Below, one piece after another: positions 17,761 through 26,998 of a DNA stretch of 64,000 bases (position 1 is the first letter of the stretch; each line of letters begins with the position of its first letter). This stretch comes from Halorubrum trapanicum (lineage in GTDB: Archaea > Halobacteriota > Halobacteria > Halobacteriales > Haloferacaceae). The translations under genes were made by a program, and so were the position numbers. The stretch lies in the NCBI RefSeq assembly GCF_017873555.1, contig NZ_JAGGKE010000001.1, positions 372,001-436,000 on the forward strand. The letters are read 5' to 3'. The notes under the pieces were generated by a model. It was given only the letters and a program-made list of their open reading frames with translations. It did no database searches and was not told the DNA's origin.

Positions 17761-18345
17761 TCAGTCCGCTGTCTCGGGCGGTCGCTCGCGGGCACTCCGG
17801 ATGTCCTCGAAGTACGGGTCGACCGACTCCATGTCGAGGACGACCTCTCGGAGGGCCTGTAAGACAGCGATAGCGAACGCGGGCTGTAGTTTGAGTTCAC
17901 GGGCGGCGACCCGCTCTGACATCTCGCCTTCGGCGTAGGGGATCGCGTACGTTAGTGCGGCCGCGAGCTTTCCCAGGCCGTGCTTTTCGAGCAGGAGATC
18001 GAGATCCCGATCGCGGGGTGCGCGTCCGATCGCTTCGATGAGGGTCGGAGTGACCGTGTATTCGTCCCCGTCGAGGTCGGCGGTGAGGGTGATCGGGACC
18101 GCCGAATAGACGTGCGTCTTCTGCTCTTCGTCTCGCGTCAATACCCCGAGCTCAACGAGCGTGCCCGTGTCCGAGTACGCGGTCGTCCGCGGCATCTCCA
18201 ACGCGTCAACGACGCCGTCGATCGTGACGCCTCCCTCACGGAGGACGAACGTGTACAGCCGCGCCAGCCGTGGCTCCTCCAACAGCTGGGCCACCGACAG
18301 GAGGCCGTTAACGGCGCGCTCAGGCCCCTCGGCCGTTTTTGACAT
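17761..18345 (-). CDS. HTH transcriptional regulator paired with the PIN gene
   Basis: The 194-residue protein contains a winged helix at residues about 15-85 (RLARLYTFVLREGGVTIDG, then ALEMPRTTAYSDTGTLVELGVL) followed by an all-helical C-terminal half. Such HTH plus PIN-like pairs are frequent in haloarchaea and behave genetically like toxin-antitoxin or regulator-effector modules, although I do not know a characterised example. The start at 18345 is chosen; an ATG nine bases upstream (18354) is also possible. A TATA-like TTATTAC on the minus strand lies about 25-30 bases upstream. Confidence 0.75.
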   Translation of the reverse strand: MSKTAEGPERAVNGLLSVAQLLEEPRLARLYTFVLREGGVTIDGVVDALEMPRTTAYSDTGTLVELGVLTRDEEQKTHVYSAVPITLTADLDGDEYTVTPTLIEAIGRAPRDRDLDLLLEKHGLGKLAAALTYAIPYAEGEMSERVAARELKLQPAFAIAVLQALREVVLDMESVDPYFEDIRSARERPPETAD

Positions 18346-18412
18346 ACAATTCATAATTCGTGTGTTGTGTAATAACGCTTGGGGGAGAGTTCTGGAACGA
18401 GACTGAATCGAA

Positions 18413-19654
18413 TCACACCGACTCGCGTAACGCCCACACGTCGGCCGCCGGGTCCAGGTTCGACGGTTCCGCACCCCGTGAAGTCAGGATTCCGGCGTGG
18501 TACAGCATGGCCTTCAGCTGGAACACGGTGGAGGAATGGTAGACGTTCCCGTCGGTAAGGAGCTCGCGCTGTAACTCCCCGTCGGCGTTCAGGACGCGAC
18601 TCCGGACGTCGTCGTCCCCGCGGACGAACAGTTCGACTGTGAGCGACGGGTACAACTCGTGGAGGTACTCGACGACCTCGGGGAGGCTCGGTTCGCTGAT
18701 CCCGTCCTCGTGTATGTGCTGGAGTTCCTCGACGAGCAGCTGCGTCGCCGGATAGGCGTAGACGACGCGCCTGGTGAGCATGCCCCACTTCGGCGCCAGG
18801 TCACAGAAGCGCTCCCGCGAGCGCTTCCAGTCGTCGAATTTCGCTATCGCGGCCTCGACCGATCCGTACTCCCGCAGCGCGAACCTGACGACCTCCCGGC
18901 CGAGGGGTGTCAGCCGAGCAGCGGCGGGTTGGTCGTCGATGAGGTTCAGGAAGGCCGCCCCCATCCGGGCGTCATCGGTGGCGCGCACGACGTGCTCCGC
19001 GAGGACCTGCTCCGTGTCACGCTCGTGGGAGGCCGCGAGGGGGTACGCGAGGTAGTTCTTCGGGTGGTTGAGGCCGAACGACTTGCCGGCGACGCCCTGC
19101 GCGCTGGCCTGAAATCGGATGGCCGTCGTCTCGGTCGTCGTTCGGTTCCCGACCACGCGAGGGGTTTCGACCGGATCCACGGTGCCGTCGGGGGCCACGC
19201 CGAGGACGCCGACGTTCAGCTCCCGGGCCAGGGTCCGCGCGGACTGCGAGACCGTATTCGCCGGGGCCGCGACGTACGCGGCGTTCGCCTCGTGGAGCCG
19301 GTCGTACGCCTGAATGATTCCGCGCTCGACGTCGGCGTCGCGTCGGTTCGTGTGACCTTTCGCCTCGACGACCACCAGCGGCGGGTCGTCGCCAAGTCGG
19401 TCCACGGCCAGTAGCTCGTCGCTTAGCAGCCGCACGCCGACGAGGTCGGGGTAGCCGGAGCCGACTCGGACGTGGTTGAACGGCGCCAGTTCGTCCGTGA
19501 TGGCCGGATCGATGGACTCGTCGGCGAGCCACCGGTCGGACGAAAACTGGGTATCGACGACCGCGTACCCGTCGTCGGCGTCGTCGGGGTACAGGCGGCG
19601 CTTCGCGTGCGCCAACACGCGCGGTTCCGAGAGCGGCGACGCCGCGCTTGCCAT
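18413..19654 (-). CDS. PD-(D/E)XK-like nuclease domain protein
   Basis: The 413-residue protein has, at residues about 65-135, a restriction-endonuclease-like core: SGYPDLVGVRLL, then PPLVVVEAKGHTNRRDADVERGIIQAYDRL, giving the Asp, Glu-x-Lys and trailing Gln/Tyr of PD-(D/E)XK nucleases. The C-terminal two thirds look alpha-helical and contain a winged-helix-like stretch (ARLTPLGREVVRFAL). I do not recognise the family. It follows the AddAB-like pair and the HTH-PIN pair on the same strand and may be a defence or mobile-DNA-control gene. Confidence 0.7.
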   Translation of the reverse strand: MASAASPLSEPRVLAHAKRRLYPDDADDGYAVVDTQFSSDRWLADESIDPAITDELAPFNHVRVGSGYPDLVGVRLLSDELLAVDRLGDDPPLVVVEAKGHTNRRDADVERGIIQAYDRLHEANAAYVAAPANTVSQSARTLARELNVGVLGVAPDGTVDPVETPRVVGNRTTTETTAIRFQASAQGVAGKSFGLNHPKNYLAYPLAASHERDTEQVLAEHVVRATDDARMGAAFLNLIDDQPAAARLTPLGREVVRFALREYGSVEAAIAKFDDWKRSRERFCDLAPKWGMLTRRVVYAYPATQLLVEELQHIHEDGISEPSLPEVVEYLHELYPSLTVELFVRGDDDVRSRVLNADGELQRELLTDGNVYHSSTVFQLKAMLYHAGILTSRGAEPSNLDPAADVWALRESV

Positions 19655-19982
19655 GAGGGTACAATGCCATCACCGGCTCATGAAGATGGGGGGTAACGGT
19701 GAGCGCGGTCATCGTCGCCGTGGACTCGACCGAACCGCGGCGGGAGATGCGACCCGCACCCCAGACAGACCCCGGACTCGTCCGGCTCAACACGGAGGTC
19801 CATCATGCGAACACCACCCCGCTGTTTGTCGGGTCGAACGCCCGACGCGAAGGGGCGCGATCGGTGACGTATGGAACCCGAATTATGGCCAGGTTCGGAA
19901 GGAACCTATTCGGCCGATTCCGTAGCGTAGCGAGTCGCTACGAGAGAATCCGTATTAGTCCCGAAACGGACCGTAAGTAAGT
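19655..19982. other. Intergenic region, no convincing gene
   Basis: These 328 bases separate the nuclease-like gene from tRNA-Arg. A 93-codon frame (19699-19980) starts with GTG, but its composition is poor for a haloarchaeal protein (few acidic residues, many Arg), so I do not call it. The only clear structure is the small inverted repeat at 19927-19941. Confidence 0.6.
19927..19941. repeat. 7-bp inverted repeat near tRNA-Arg
   Basis: GTAGCGA and TCGCTAC are perfect reverse complements around one G. They lie 42 bases beyond the 3' end of the minus-strand tRNA. The site could be a protein-binding palindrome or part of a tRNA trailer fold; no poly-T run follows. Confidence 0.5.
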
Positions 19983-20056
19983 GGGCGCTACAGGATTTGA
20001 ACCCGTGGCAACTTGGTCCGAAGCCAAGCACTCTGTCCAAACTGAGCTAAGCGCCC
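19983..20056 (-). tRNA. tRNA-Arg (anticodon UCG)
   Basis: On the minus strand the 74-base sequence begins GGGCGCUUAGCUCAG and ends AGCGCCC, with a perfect 7-bp acceptor stem. The anticodon arm CUUGG-CUUCGGA-CCAAG gives anticodon UCG (reads CGA). The T arm contains GGGUUCAAAUCC. CCA is not encoded. No intron is visible. Confidence 0.95.
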
Positions 20057-20388
20057 GTGCCCTCCTGTACTTCCGAGAGCGTGTTAAGTCCCGCGATTCG
20101 AAATTGGCGCCGCGCAGTCAGCGGGTCCGTCAACGTTACCGCCGTTCTTTCGATTCGCGGATGTGATACGTCCGGCCCCTGCGACGGCGCACGATTCCGG
20201 TCCAGCGATCGGAGCCGGCGGCTGAGCCGACGCGGGACCGCGCGGAGACGCGGCGGCGGCTTGCGAGGGGCGATCAAAAAGAATATTATTCGGAGCGGGC
20301 ATGTTTCGGTAGTAGATGAGTCCTGGTCGTACGGCCTCGCGGCCGAACGAGCGGTCCGCGCCGACGACGTCGCCCCCGAGGTGCGTCC
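20057..20388. other. Long leader region between tRNA-Arg and the ATPase gene
   Basis: Besides the tRNA promoter it holds an AT-rich box (AATATT near 20282) that could start the ATPase transcript with a leader of about 80 bases. Within that leader a 26-codon frame (20316-20396) overlaps the ATPase start by eight bases. It may be a chance frame or a translated leader; nothing else supports it. Confidence 0.4.
20081..20088 (-). promoter_or_regulatory. TATA-like box of tRNA-Arg
   Basis: Read on the minus strand, CTTAACAC lies about 25-32 bases before the mature 5' end of tRNA-Arg, the expected place for an archaeal TATA box. Confidence 0.5.
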
Positions 20389-20988
20389 ATGTATGAGTTG
20401 ACGCCGCATTTCGACGCCGAGGTCGAACCCGGGACCAACATCCTGTTGACCGGTCCCCCGCTCAGCGGGAAGCGGTCGATCATGATGGACATCCTCGCCG
20501 CGGGGACCGACCGCGACGAGGGCGCCATCGTCGTCACCACGAAGGACGGCGCCGACCGCGTGCTCCGCGACTACGAGAAGCGGACGCCCTACGAGGGAAA
20601 GCCCGTCGCGGTCGTCGACTGCGTCACCCGCCAGCAGGGCGGCGACATCCGTGAGTCCGACCGGATCAAGTACGCCTCCTCGCCGGTGGACATGACCGGC
20701 ATCGGGATCAAGCTCTCGGAGTTCTTCCAGGCGTTCGGCGACCGGGGTATCGAGCGGAACCGCGTGATGGTCCACTCGCTGTCGACGCTGCTGATGTACT
20801 CAGACCTCCAGACCGTGTTCCGCTTCCTCCACGTGTTCACGGGCCGGGTCCAGAGCGTCGACGGGCTGGGGCTGTACAGCATCGACTCGACGGCGCACGA
20901 CGACCAGGCGATGAACACGCTCAAACAGCTGTTCGACGGGATCATCACCGTCACCGAGGACGGCGAACCCGACATTCGGCTCCCCTGA
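20389..20988 (+). CDS. RecA-fold ATPase of the haloarchaeal DUF7504/KaiC-like group
   Basis: The 199-residue protein starts MYELTPHFDAEVEPGTNILLTG and has a P-loop GPPLSGKRS at residues 22-30. The residue after the Lys is Arg where Ser or Thr normally binds magnesium, so nucleotide hydrolysis may be altered. A hydrophobic strand followed by Ser (MVHSLSTLLMY) stands in the Walker B region. Haloarchaea carry many such short ATPases; some sit with sensory or gas-vesicle genes, but none nearby here suggests a role. An in-frame stop just upstream fixes the ATG at 20389 as the earliest start. Confidence 0.78.
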   Translation: MYELTPHFDAEVEPGTNILLTGPPLSGKRSIMMDILAAGTDRDEGAIVVTTKDGADRVLRDYEKRTPYEGKPVAVVDCVTRQQGGDIRESDRIKYASSPVDMTGIGIKLSEFFQAFGDRGIERNRVMVHSLSTLLMYSDLQTVFRFLHVFTGRVQSVDGLGLYSIDSTAHDDQAMNTLKQLFDGIITVTEDGEPDIRLP

Positions 20989-21083
20989 CGGGAGGGGTGG
21001 CAGTCCGCTCCGTGTCCTCTCGCTTTCTCCCCGCACGACGACCGGGGGATCCGCTTAATCCCGTCGCGACCGAACGAGGAGCC

Positions 21084-21506
21084 ATGCCCATCACGGACGA
21101 CGCCGGACTCGACCGCCTGCTCGACGCGGAGACCGTCGCGGTCGTCGGCTGCTCGACGACGCCCGGGAAGGCCGCCCACGACGTGCCCGCGTACCTCCAG
21201 AATCAGGGGTACCGCGTGATACCCGTAAATCCGTTCGCGGACGAGGTCCTCGGGGAGCCGGCGTACGACGCGCTCGGTGACGTGGAGGAGGAGATCGACC
21301 TCGTGGACGTGTTCCGCCCGAGCGAGGAGGTGCCGGAGATCGTCGACGCCGTCCGCGAGCGGCACGCGGCGCGCGGCGATGCCGACGCGGTGTGGCTCCA
21401 ACTGGGGATCAGCCACGACGAGGCGGCCGCGGCGGCGGAGGCCGACGGGATCGACGTGGTACAGGACCGCTGTATCAAGGTCGAACACGGTCGGCTACGC
21501 AGTTAA
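21084..21506 (+). CDS. CoA-binding domain protein (YccU-like)
   Basis: The 140-residue single-domain Rossmann protein has TVAVVGCSTTPGKAAHDVPAYLQNQGYRVIPVNP near the start (cited as the motif VVGCSTTPGKAAHDVP), a DVFRPSEEVPEIV segment and a closing VVQDRCIKVEHGRL. These are hallmarks of the CoA_binding_2 family. Family members bind CoA or a related nucleotide; the cellular role is unsettled. The ATG at 21084 gives the standard family length. Confidence 0.88.
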   Translation: MPITDDAGLDRLLDAETVAVVGCSTTPGKAAHDVPAYLQNQGYRVIPVNPFADEVLGEPAYDALGDVEEEIDLVDVFRPSEEVPEIVDAVRERHAARGDADAVWLQLGISHDEAAAAAEADGIDVVQDRCIKVEHGRLRS

Positions 21507-21652
21507 GACGGCGGGACTGTCGAGATCCCCGTTTTCAGACATCAGTTTGTCCGAAACGGCTGGTCGCTGATGCGTGCGTCTCGATCGGTTGCGGTACTGG
21601 GTGAATCGGATCTGTAGGGTAGTTGGTTATCTGTAAAATGTGGTGTTGCTGT

Positions 21653-21676
21653 CTGCTATTTGTAAGCAAATAGCAG
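21653..21676. repeat. Perfect 10-bp hairpin with TAAG loop
   Basis: CTGCTATTTG and CAAATAGCAG flank a four-base TAAG loop. It lies in an AT-rich pocket between the CoA-binding gene and repeat copy A. It could be a terminator-like or RNA-processing hairpin, or a protein-binding palindrome. No poly-T tract follows directly. Confidence 0.7.
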
Positions 21677-21713
21677 AGCTGTGGTGAACACCGTCGAATT
21701 CCCGGCAGCTCGC

Positions 21714-21720
21714 TTATAAA
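21714..21720 (+). promoter_or_regulatory. TATA-like box before repeat copy A
   Basis: TTATAAA stands 37 bases before the conserved core CCAAAGCCCC of repeat copy A. Copies B and C have AT-rich boxes 37-38 bases before the same core, which suggests that the repeat is transcribed in this direction. Confidence 0.5.
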
Positions 21721-21740
21721 CTGTTGCCCGCAGATCGGTG

Positions 21741-22015
21741 GCGAACGCCGCCAAAGCCCCGGCCGCGAGGACTCGCGTGGCTCGTTGCGGTCCTCGTCGC
21801 TCGCTACGCTCGCTCCTGCGGTCCTTACATCGCCAAGCGTCGTCCTCGCGGCCGCCCCTTTGAGTCCCGCCCCGCACAGCAACCGCACCTCACGCCTCCC
21901 CAGCCTCGCGGCTCACGGCTCGCGGCTTCGCCGCTCGCGTTCGCCGCGTCCCTCGCGCGTGCTGCTCGGCCGCAAGGCGGCCTCGCAGGCACGCGCCACC
22001 GCCCTCCGTTATAGG
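21741..22015 (+). repeat. ~280-bp structured repeat, copy A
   Basis: Copy A runs from about GCCGCCAAAGCCCC to the GCGCCACCGCC end. It shares with copies B and C the blocks CCCCTTTGAGTCCC and CGCACCTCACGCCTCCCCAG. Internal stems: GGCCGCGAGGAC (21761-21772) with GTCCTCGCGGCC (21842-21853), and GGCCGC (21968-21973) with GCGGCC (21977-21982). The reading frame is not kept between copies, so it is not a protein gene. A structured non-coding RNA or a non-autonomous element are the two main options. Confidence 0.75.
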
Positions 22016-22084
22016 AGATAGCCGTCGCCCAGGGCCAATTTAAATATCGCACCGCTGTCGATCACGGCGCCGCTCTCGCATGAA

Positions 22085-23065
22085 TCACCCCTCCCACTCC
22101 TCGAAGCTCCGATAGACGCCCTTCGAGAGGTAGCGCTCGGAGGAGTCGGGGAAGACGGTGGCGACCGCGTCGTGCGGGGCGTCGATCTCGCCGTCGCGGA
22201 CGTCGCGGGCGACCCGCTTCGCGGCGATCGCGTTCGCGGCCGACGAGGAGGCGACGAGGTGGCCCTCCTCGCTCGCGAGCCGCCCCATCTCCTCGTGGAC
22301 GTCGCGGTCGTCGATCGCGACGATCTCGTCGACGAGGTCGGGGTCGAACAGCTCGTTGCGCTCGGTGTCGTGGGTGCCGATCCCCTCGGTCTTGTACTCC
22401 TCGTGCTCCACGTCCTCGCCGAGGAACTCGCGGTACGCGGAGCCGGCCGGCTCGACCGCGACGACGTGGGTGTCGGCGTCGCGTTCGCGGAAGTAGCGGG
22501 CGATCCCCATCAGCGTCCCGGCGGTGCCGCAGCCGGCGACGACCGCGCCGACCTCGCTGTCGAGCGCCTCGTCGATCTCGGGGGCGGTCGTCTCGTAGTG
22601 CGCCTCGGCGTTGAGCGGGTTCGAGAACTGCTGGGGGACGACGGCGTCGTCCAGCTCCTCAGCGATCTGATGCGCGCGGTCGATCGCCAGCCCCATCCCG
22701 TCCTCGCTGGGCGTGTTCACGACCTCCGCGCCGAGCGCGCGCATGAGCTGCTGTTTCTCCACCGAGAAGCGCTCGGGGACGACGAAGATCGCGTTCAGTC
22801 CCAGCTGCTTGGCGGCAACGGCGAGTCCGATCCCGGTGTTGCCCGCGGTCGGCTCGACCACGGTGCCGCCCTCGCCCACGTCGCCGCGCTCCAGCATGCG
22901 TTCGAGCATGTACTTCCCGATGCGGTCCTTGATGCTCGCGCCGGGGTTGAACGACTCCAGCTTGGCGTACACCGGCACCGCGTCCGGCGCGTCGTGGACG
23001 TCGACGAGCGGCGTCTCCCCGATCGTCTCCAACACCGACGACAGGGGCTCCCGATGAGCGGTCAT
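22085..23065 (-). CDS. Cysteine-synthase-like PLP enzyme
   Basis: The 326-residue fold type II PLP enzyme has [11 protein letters not shown] near the start, the PLP lysine in [12 protein letters not shown], the phosphate-binding loop [13 protein letters not shown], and [16 protein letters not shown], which contacts the cofactor. The family makes cysteine from O-acetylserine or O-phosphoserine, or cystathionine from serine; the sequence alone does not settle which. PTAGNTG replaces the TSGNTG of bacterial CysK. The ATG at 23065 is taken; one 39 bases upstream (23104) is possible. It is divergent from thrS. Confidence 0.88.
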   Translation of the reverse strand: MTAHREPLSSVLETIGETPLVDVHDAPDAVPVYAKLESFNPGASIKDRIGKYMLERMLERGDVGEGGTVVEPTAGNTGIGLAVAAKQLGLNAIFVVPERFSVEKQQLMRALGAEVVNTPSEDGMGLAIDRAHQIAEELDDAVVPQQFSNPLNAEAHYETTAPEIDEALDSEVGAVVAGCGTAGTLMGIARYFRERDADTHVVAVEPAGSAYREFLGEDVEHEEYKTEGIGTHDTERNELFDPDLVDEIVAIDDRDVHEEMGRLASEEGHLVASSSAANAIAAKRVARDVRDGEIDAPHDAVATVFPDSSERYLSKGVYRSFEEWEG

Positions 23066-23261
23066 AGCCCGGCAAACGTTGCCGCGGGATTTGTGTGTTG
23101 CCATCGCTTCCTCCGGATCCGGGGATCCCGGGCGGCGGCGTGGCTTGCCGGGACCGGGACCTCTCGGGGACCGCCGTGGCGGACCGATTCGACCGTCTGA
23201 CCGTGTGACTCCGCGCCGCGGATCGAACACACTTATGCCGGTCGTCCGGCTCCGACCCTGT

Positions 23262-25211
23262 ATGAGCGAGACCGATGCGGAGGCCGAGGTGACGGTCGTC
23301 CTGCCGGACGGATCAGAGCTGACCGTACCGGCGGGGTCGACAGTCGAGGACGTCGCCTTCGAGATCGGCCCCGGGCTCGGTCGCGACACCGTCGCGGGGA
23401 AGATCGACGGCGAACTCGTCGAAAAGTACGCCGAGGTCCACGACGGCGCGCGGATCGAGATCGTCACCGACCAGTCCGACGAGTACCTCACGGTGTTGCG
23501 CCACTCCGCGGCCCACGTGTTCGCGCAGGCACTCCAGCGCCTCCACCCGGAGGCGACGCTGACGATCGGTCCCGCGACCGACGACGGGTTCTACTACGAC
23601 GTGACCGACGTCGACGTCGACGAGGACGACCTGGCCGCCATCGAAGCGGAGATGGACGAAATAATCGCGGCCGACTACGACATCGAACGCGAGGTCCGGT
23701 CGCGCGAGGAGGCGAAGGAGGTCTACGCCGACAACGAGTACAAGCAGCAGATCCTCGACGAGGAGGCCGACGGCGAGGAGGTCACCTTCTACGTCCAGGA
23801 CGGCTGGGAGGACCTCTGTCAGGGACCCCACGTCGAGTCGACCGGCGAGGTCGGCGCCGCGACGCTGCTCGAGGTGTCGGCCGCCTACTGGCGCGGCGAC
23901 GAGGAGAACGACTCGCTGACGCGGGTGTACGGCACCGCCTTCGCGAGCGAGTCCGACCTCGAGGAGTACCTCGAACTGCGCGAGCAGGCCCAGGAGCGCG
24001 ACCACCGGAAGATCGGTCAGGAGATGAACCTCTTCTCGATCCCGACGGTGACCGGACCCGGTCTCCCGCTGTACCACCCGCCGGGGAAGACGGTCCTCCG
24101 CGAGCTGTCCGACTTCGCGAACGAGCTCAACCGCGAGAACGGCTACGAGGAGGTGGAGACGCCGCACGTGTTCCGGACGGAGCTGTGGAAGCAGTCGGGC
24201 CACTACGAGAACTACAAGGACGACATGTTCCTCCTCGACGTCAACGACGAGGAGTACGGGCTGAAGCCGATGAACTGCCCGGGCCACGCGACCATCTTCG
24301 ACCAGCAGTCGTGGTCATACCGCGACCTCCCGCAGCGCTACTTCGAGAACGGGAAGGTGTACCGGAAAGAGCAGCGCGGGGAGCTGTCGGGCCTGTCGCG
24401 CGTCTGGTCGTTCACCATCGACGACGGCCACCTGTTCGTCCGCCCCGACCAGATCCGTCAGGAGATCGAGTCCGTCATCGAGATGATCTTCGAGGTCGTC
24501 GAGACCCTCGACCTGGAGGTTGAAGTCGCGCTGGCGACCCGCCCCGACAAGTCCGTCGGCGGCGACGAGATCTGGGAATCCGCCGAGGAGCAGCTCCGCG
24601 ACGTGCTCGACTCCGGCGGCTACGACTACGACGTCGAGCCGGGCGACGGCGCCTTCTACGGGCCGAAGATCGACTTCGGCTTCGAGGACGCGCTCGGTCG
24701 CGTGTGGGACGGCCCGACCGTCCAGCTCGACTTCAACATGCCCGACCGGTTCGATCTGACCTACACCGGCGAGGACAACGAGGACCACCAGCCCGTGATG
24801 ATCCATCGGGCGCTGTACGGGAGCTACGAGCGCTTCTTCATGGTCCTCATCGAACACTTCGACGGCAACTTCCCGCTGTGGCTCGCGCCGGAGCAGGTCC
24901 GGATCCTCCCCGTCTCCGACGAGACCCTCGGCTACGCCCACCGGGTGAAGAACGAACTGGAGGACGCGGGCTTCCGCGTCGAGGTCGAGGACCGCGACTG
25001 GACCGTCGGCCGCAAGATCCGCGCGGGCCACGACGACCGGCTCCCGTACATGGTGATCGTCGGCGACGACGAGCAGGAGGCCGGCACCGTCTCGGTTCGC
25101 GACCGCTTCGAGGACCAGCGCGGCGACGTCGAACTCGACGACTTCGTCGACCACCTCGTCGACGAGCGCGACGAGAAGCGGACGGAGCCGGACTTCGTCG
25201 ACGGCGAGTGA
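23262..25211 (+). CDS. thrS: Threonyl-tRNA synthetase
   Basis: The protein of about 649 residues has a TGS domain (1-70), an N2 editing domain with the zinc-type residues HSAAH (His81, His85) and LCQGPH (Cys186, His190), then a class II catalytic core with motif 1 near [21 protein letters not shown], motif 2 RVYRKEQ-type ([13 protein letters not shown]) and motif 3 ([11 protein letters not shown]), and an anticodon-binding domain from about 545. This is the bacterial-like ThrRS with the N2 domain rather than the archaeal NTD type. The start [10 protein letters not shown] gives a normal TGS start. Confidence 0.96.
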   Translation: MSETDAEAEVTVVLPDGSELTVPAGSTVEDVAFEIGPGLGRDTVAGKIDGELVEKYAEVHDGARIEIVTDQSDEYLTVLRHSAAHVFAQALQRLHPEATLTIGPATDDGFYYDVTDVDVDEDDLAAIEAEMDEIIAADYDIEREVRSREEAKEVYADNEYKQQILDEEADGEEVTFYVQDGWEDLCQGPHVESTGEVGAATLLEVSAAYWRGDEENDSLTRVYGTAFASESDLEEYLELREQAQERDHRKIGQEMNLFSIPTVTGPGLPLYHPPGKTVLRELSDFANELNRENGYEEVETPHVFRTELWKQSGHYENYKDDMFLLDVNDEEYGLKPMNCPGHATIFDQQSWSYRDLPQRYFENGKVYRKEQRGELSGLSRVWSFTIDDGHLFVRPDQIRQEIESVIEMIFEVVETLDLEVEVALATRPDKSVGGDEIWESAEEQLRDVLDSGGYDYDVEPGDGAFYGPKIDFGFEDALGRVWDGPTVQLDFNMPDRFDLTYTGEDNEDHQPVMIHRALYGSYERFFMVLIEHFDGNFPLWLAPEQVRILPVSDETLGYAHRVKNELEDAGFRVEVEDRDWTVGRKIRAGHDDRLPYMVIVGDDEQEAGTVSVRDRFEDQRGDVELDDFVDHLVDERDEKRTEPDFVDGE

Positions 25212-25256
25212 CGCTCGACGCGGGGCCGACGGGCGGCCGCCGGCGCGCGGCGGGAG

Positions 25257-26822
25257 TCAGGCCGGCTCGACGCCGGTGACCTCGAACTGCGCACCGCCCT
25301 CCTCGGACTCGGTGACCCGGACCGCCCAGCCGTGCGCGTCGGCGATCTCCGCGACGATGTTCAGGCCGAACCCCGTCCCGTCGCTCGCCGTCGTGAACCC
25401 CGTCTCGAACACCTGCTCCCGCTCGTCTTCGGGGATCCCCGCTCCGTCGTCGGCCACGTAGAACCCGTCGCCGTCCGCGAGCGCTCCGACCGTGACCGTG
25501 ACGTCCTCGCCGCCGTGCTCCACGGCGTCGTCGGGCCCCGCCCGACTGCTCGTTGAGTTGTGCTCCACGGCGTTGCGGAACAGGTTCTCCAGCAGCTGTC
25601 GCAGCCGCGCCTCGGCGGCCAGGATATCGAGTCCGTCGACCGCGACGCGGAGCGCTCCGCCCCGACTGTCGGTCGTCTCCCAGGCGTCGGCCGCGAGCGC
25701 GCCGAGATCGACCGGTTCCGGGTCGTCGACGTCGCCACCCTCCCTGGCGATCGTGAGCAGGTCGTCGACGAGCGCCTCCATCCGCGAGAGCGACCGCTCG
25801 ACCGGCTCGACGTGCTCGCTGTCGCACTCGTCGGCGAGGAGGTCGAGTCGCCCCCTCGCGGCCGTGAGCGGGTTCCGGAGGTCGTGGCTCACGACGCTCG
25901 CGAACTCGTCGAGGCGGTCGCGCTCGCGTTCGAGCCGCGCCGCCGCGCGCTGGCGTTCGAGCTCGTAGCTCACCCACCGCGTCAACAGCTCGACGAACGT
26001 CCGCTGCGTGTCCGTGAACGGCTCGGCGCGGGGCGTCGTCGCGGCGAAGCAGAGCGTCCCGTACTGCTCGCCGTCGGTCTCGACTCTCCCGCCGATGTAC
26101 GTCTCCAGCCCGAACGTCTGGTGTGCGGGGTCGCCGGCCCACCCCTCTGCGGAGGCGTTGACGACCGTTAACAGTTCGTCGCGTTCGATGGTCCGCTTAC
26201 AGTACGCCTCGTCGAGCGGACAGGTCTCCCCGGGCTGTAACAGGGGGTGTTCGGCGTGCGACACCTCGACGTGTTGGGTCCCGTCCTCGATCCGAGTGAG
26301 GAACCCGTTCGGTACGTCGAGGTACTCGCAGCCGAGCGTCAGAATCGCCTCGACCTTCTCTTCGAACGTGCGGTCGTGGTCCGACGAGACCGCGTAGAGC
26401 CGTTGAATCGCACGGAGGCTCTCCTGCTGTCGCTGTTCTAAGTCGCGCCGCTCGGTGATGTCCCGAAGGTAGACGGAGAGACCGCTGTCGGCTGGGAACG
26501 CGCGCACCTCGAACCAGGTGTCCAGCGGCTCGTAGTAGGAGTCGAACGAGACCGGCTCCTGGGTCGCCATGGCGCGGTGGTACTGGTCGTGGAACTCCGT
26601 CCCCTCTGACCCGGGGATCGAGTCCCACAGGTGGCACCCCTCCACCGCTCCCTCCGGTCCGACCGCGTCGTCGCTCATCGCGGACCGGAGGATCCGCCGT
26701 CCCTGCTCGTTCGCGTACGTGACCGTCCAGTCCGCGTCGAGGGCGAAGAACCCGTCCGCCATCCGGTCGAGGACGGTCTGAAGGTCCTGCTCTGATGCCG
26801 AGCCGCGCGCGGGACCGGACAT
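25257..26822 (-). CDS. PAS-GAF sensor histidine kinase
   Basis: The 521-residue soluble kinase contains a PAS domain (about 10-135, ADGFFALDADWTVTYANEQG), a GAF domain (about 150-300, including ETCPLDEAYCKRTIE), a HisKA helix with phospho-acceptor His in VVSHDLRNPLTA (about 317), and an HATPase_c domain with N box (LFRNAVEHN), G1 (VADDGAGIP) and G2 (GTGFGLNI). No membrane segment is visible. No response regulator is adjacent, as is usual for haloarchaeal orphan kinases, so its target is unknown. Confidence 0.93.
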   Translation of the reverse strand: MSGPARGSASEQDLQTVLDRMADGFFALDADWTVTYANEQGRRILRSAMSDDAVGPEGAVEGCHLWDSIPGSEGTEFHDQYHRAMATQEPVSFDSYYEPLDTWFEVRAFPADSGLSVYLRDITERRDLEQRQQESLRAIQRLYAVSSDHDRTFEEKVEAILTLGCEYLDVPNGFLTRIEDGTQHVEVSHAEHPLLQPGETCPLDEAYCKRTIERDELLTVVNASAEGWAGDPAHQTFGLETYIGGRVETDGEQYGTLCFAATTPRAEPFTDTQRTFVELLTRWVSYELERQRAAARLERERDRLDEFASVVSHDLRNPLTAARGRLDLLADECDSEHVEPVERSLSRMEALVDDLLTIAREGGDVDDPEPVDLGALAADAWETTDSRGGALRVAVDGLDILAAEARLRQLLENLFRNAVEHNSTSSRAGPDDAVEHGGEDVTVTVGALADGDGFYVADDGAGIPEDEREQVFETGFTTASDGTGFGLNIVAEIADAHGWAVRVTESEEGGAQFEVTGVEPA

Positions 26823-26998
26823 GGTACCGAGTACGCGTCGCGGCGGTTTAGGTGACGCGGATCGCCGGTCAGGGTCTCGGTGGCGGCGGTGGGGTGGGCC
26901 GACACGCGTCCGTTGCGCTCGGGTCCGTCGATCTGCCCGCCGAGACGACACGCGGTGGTTCCGTCGGGTTTTTGCCGACGCTCGCCGGAACTGAACGC

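Noticed and set aside
19699-19980. 93-codon frame between the nuclease-like gene and tRNA-Arg
   Set aside because: It starts with GTG, has Arg-rich low-acidic composition and no recognisable motif, and runs up to the tRNA 3' end.
23079-23261. N-terminal extension of threonyl-tRNA synthetase
   Set aside because: The extra 61 residues lack acidic character and overlap the divergent promoter region. The TGS domain begins properly at the ATG at 23262.
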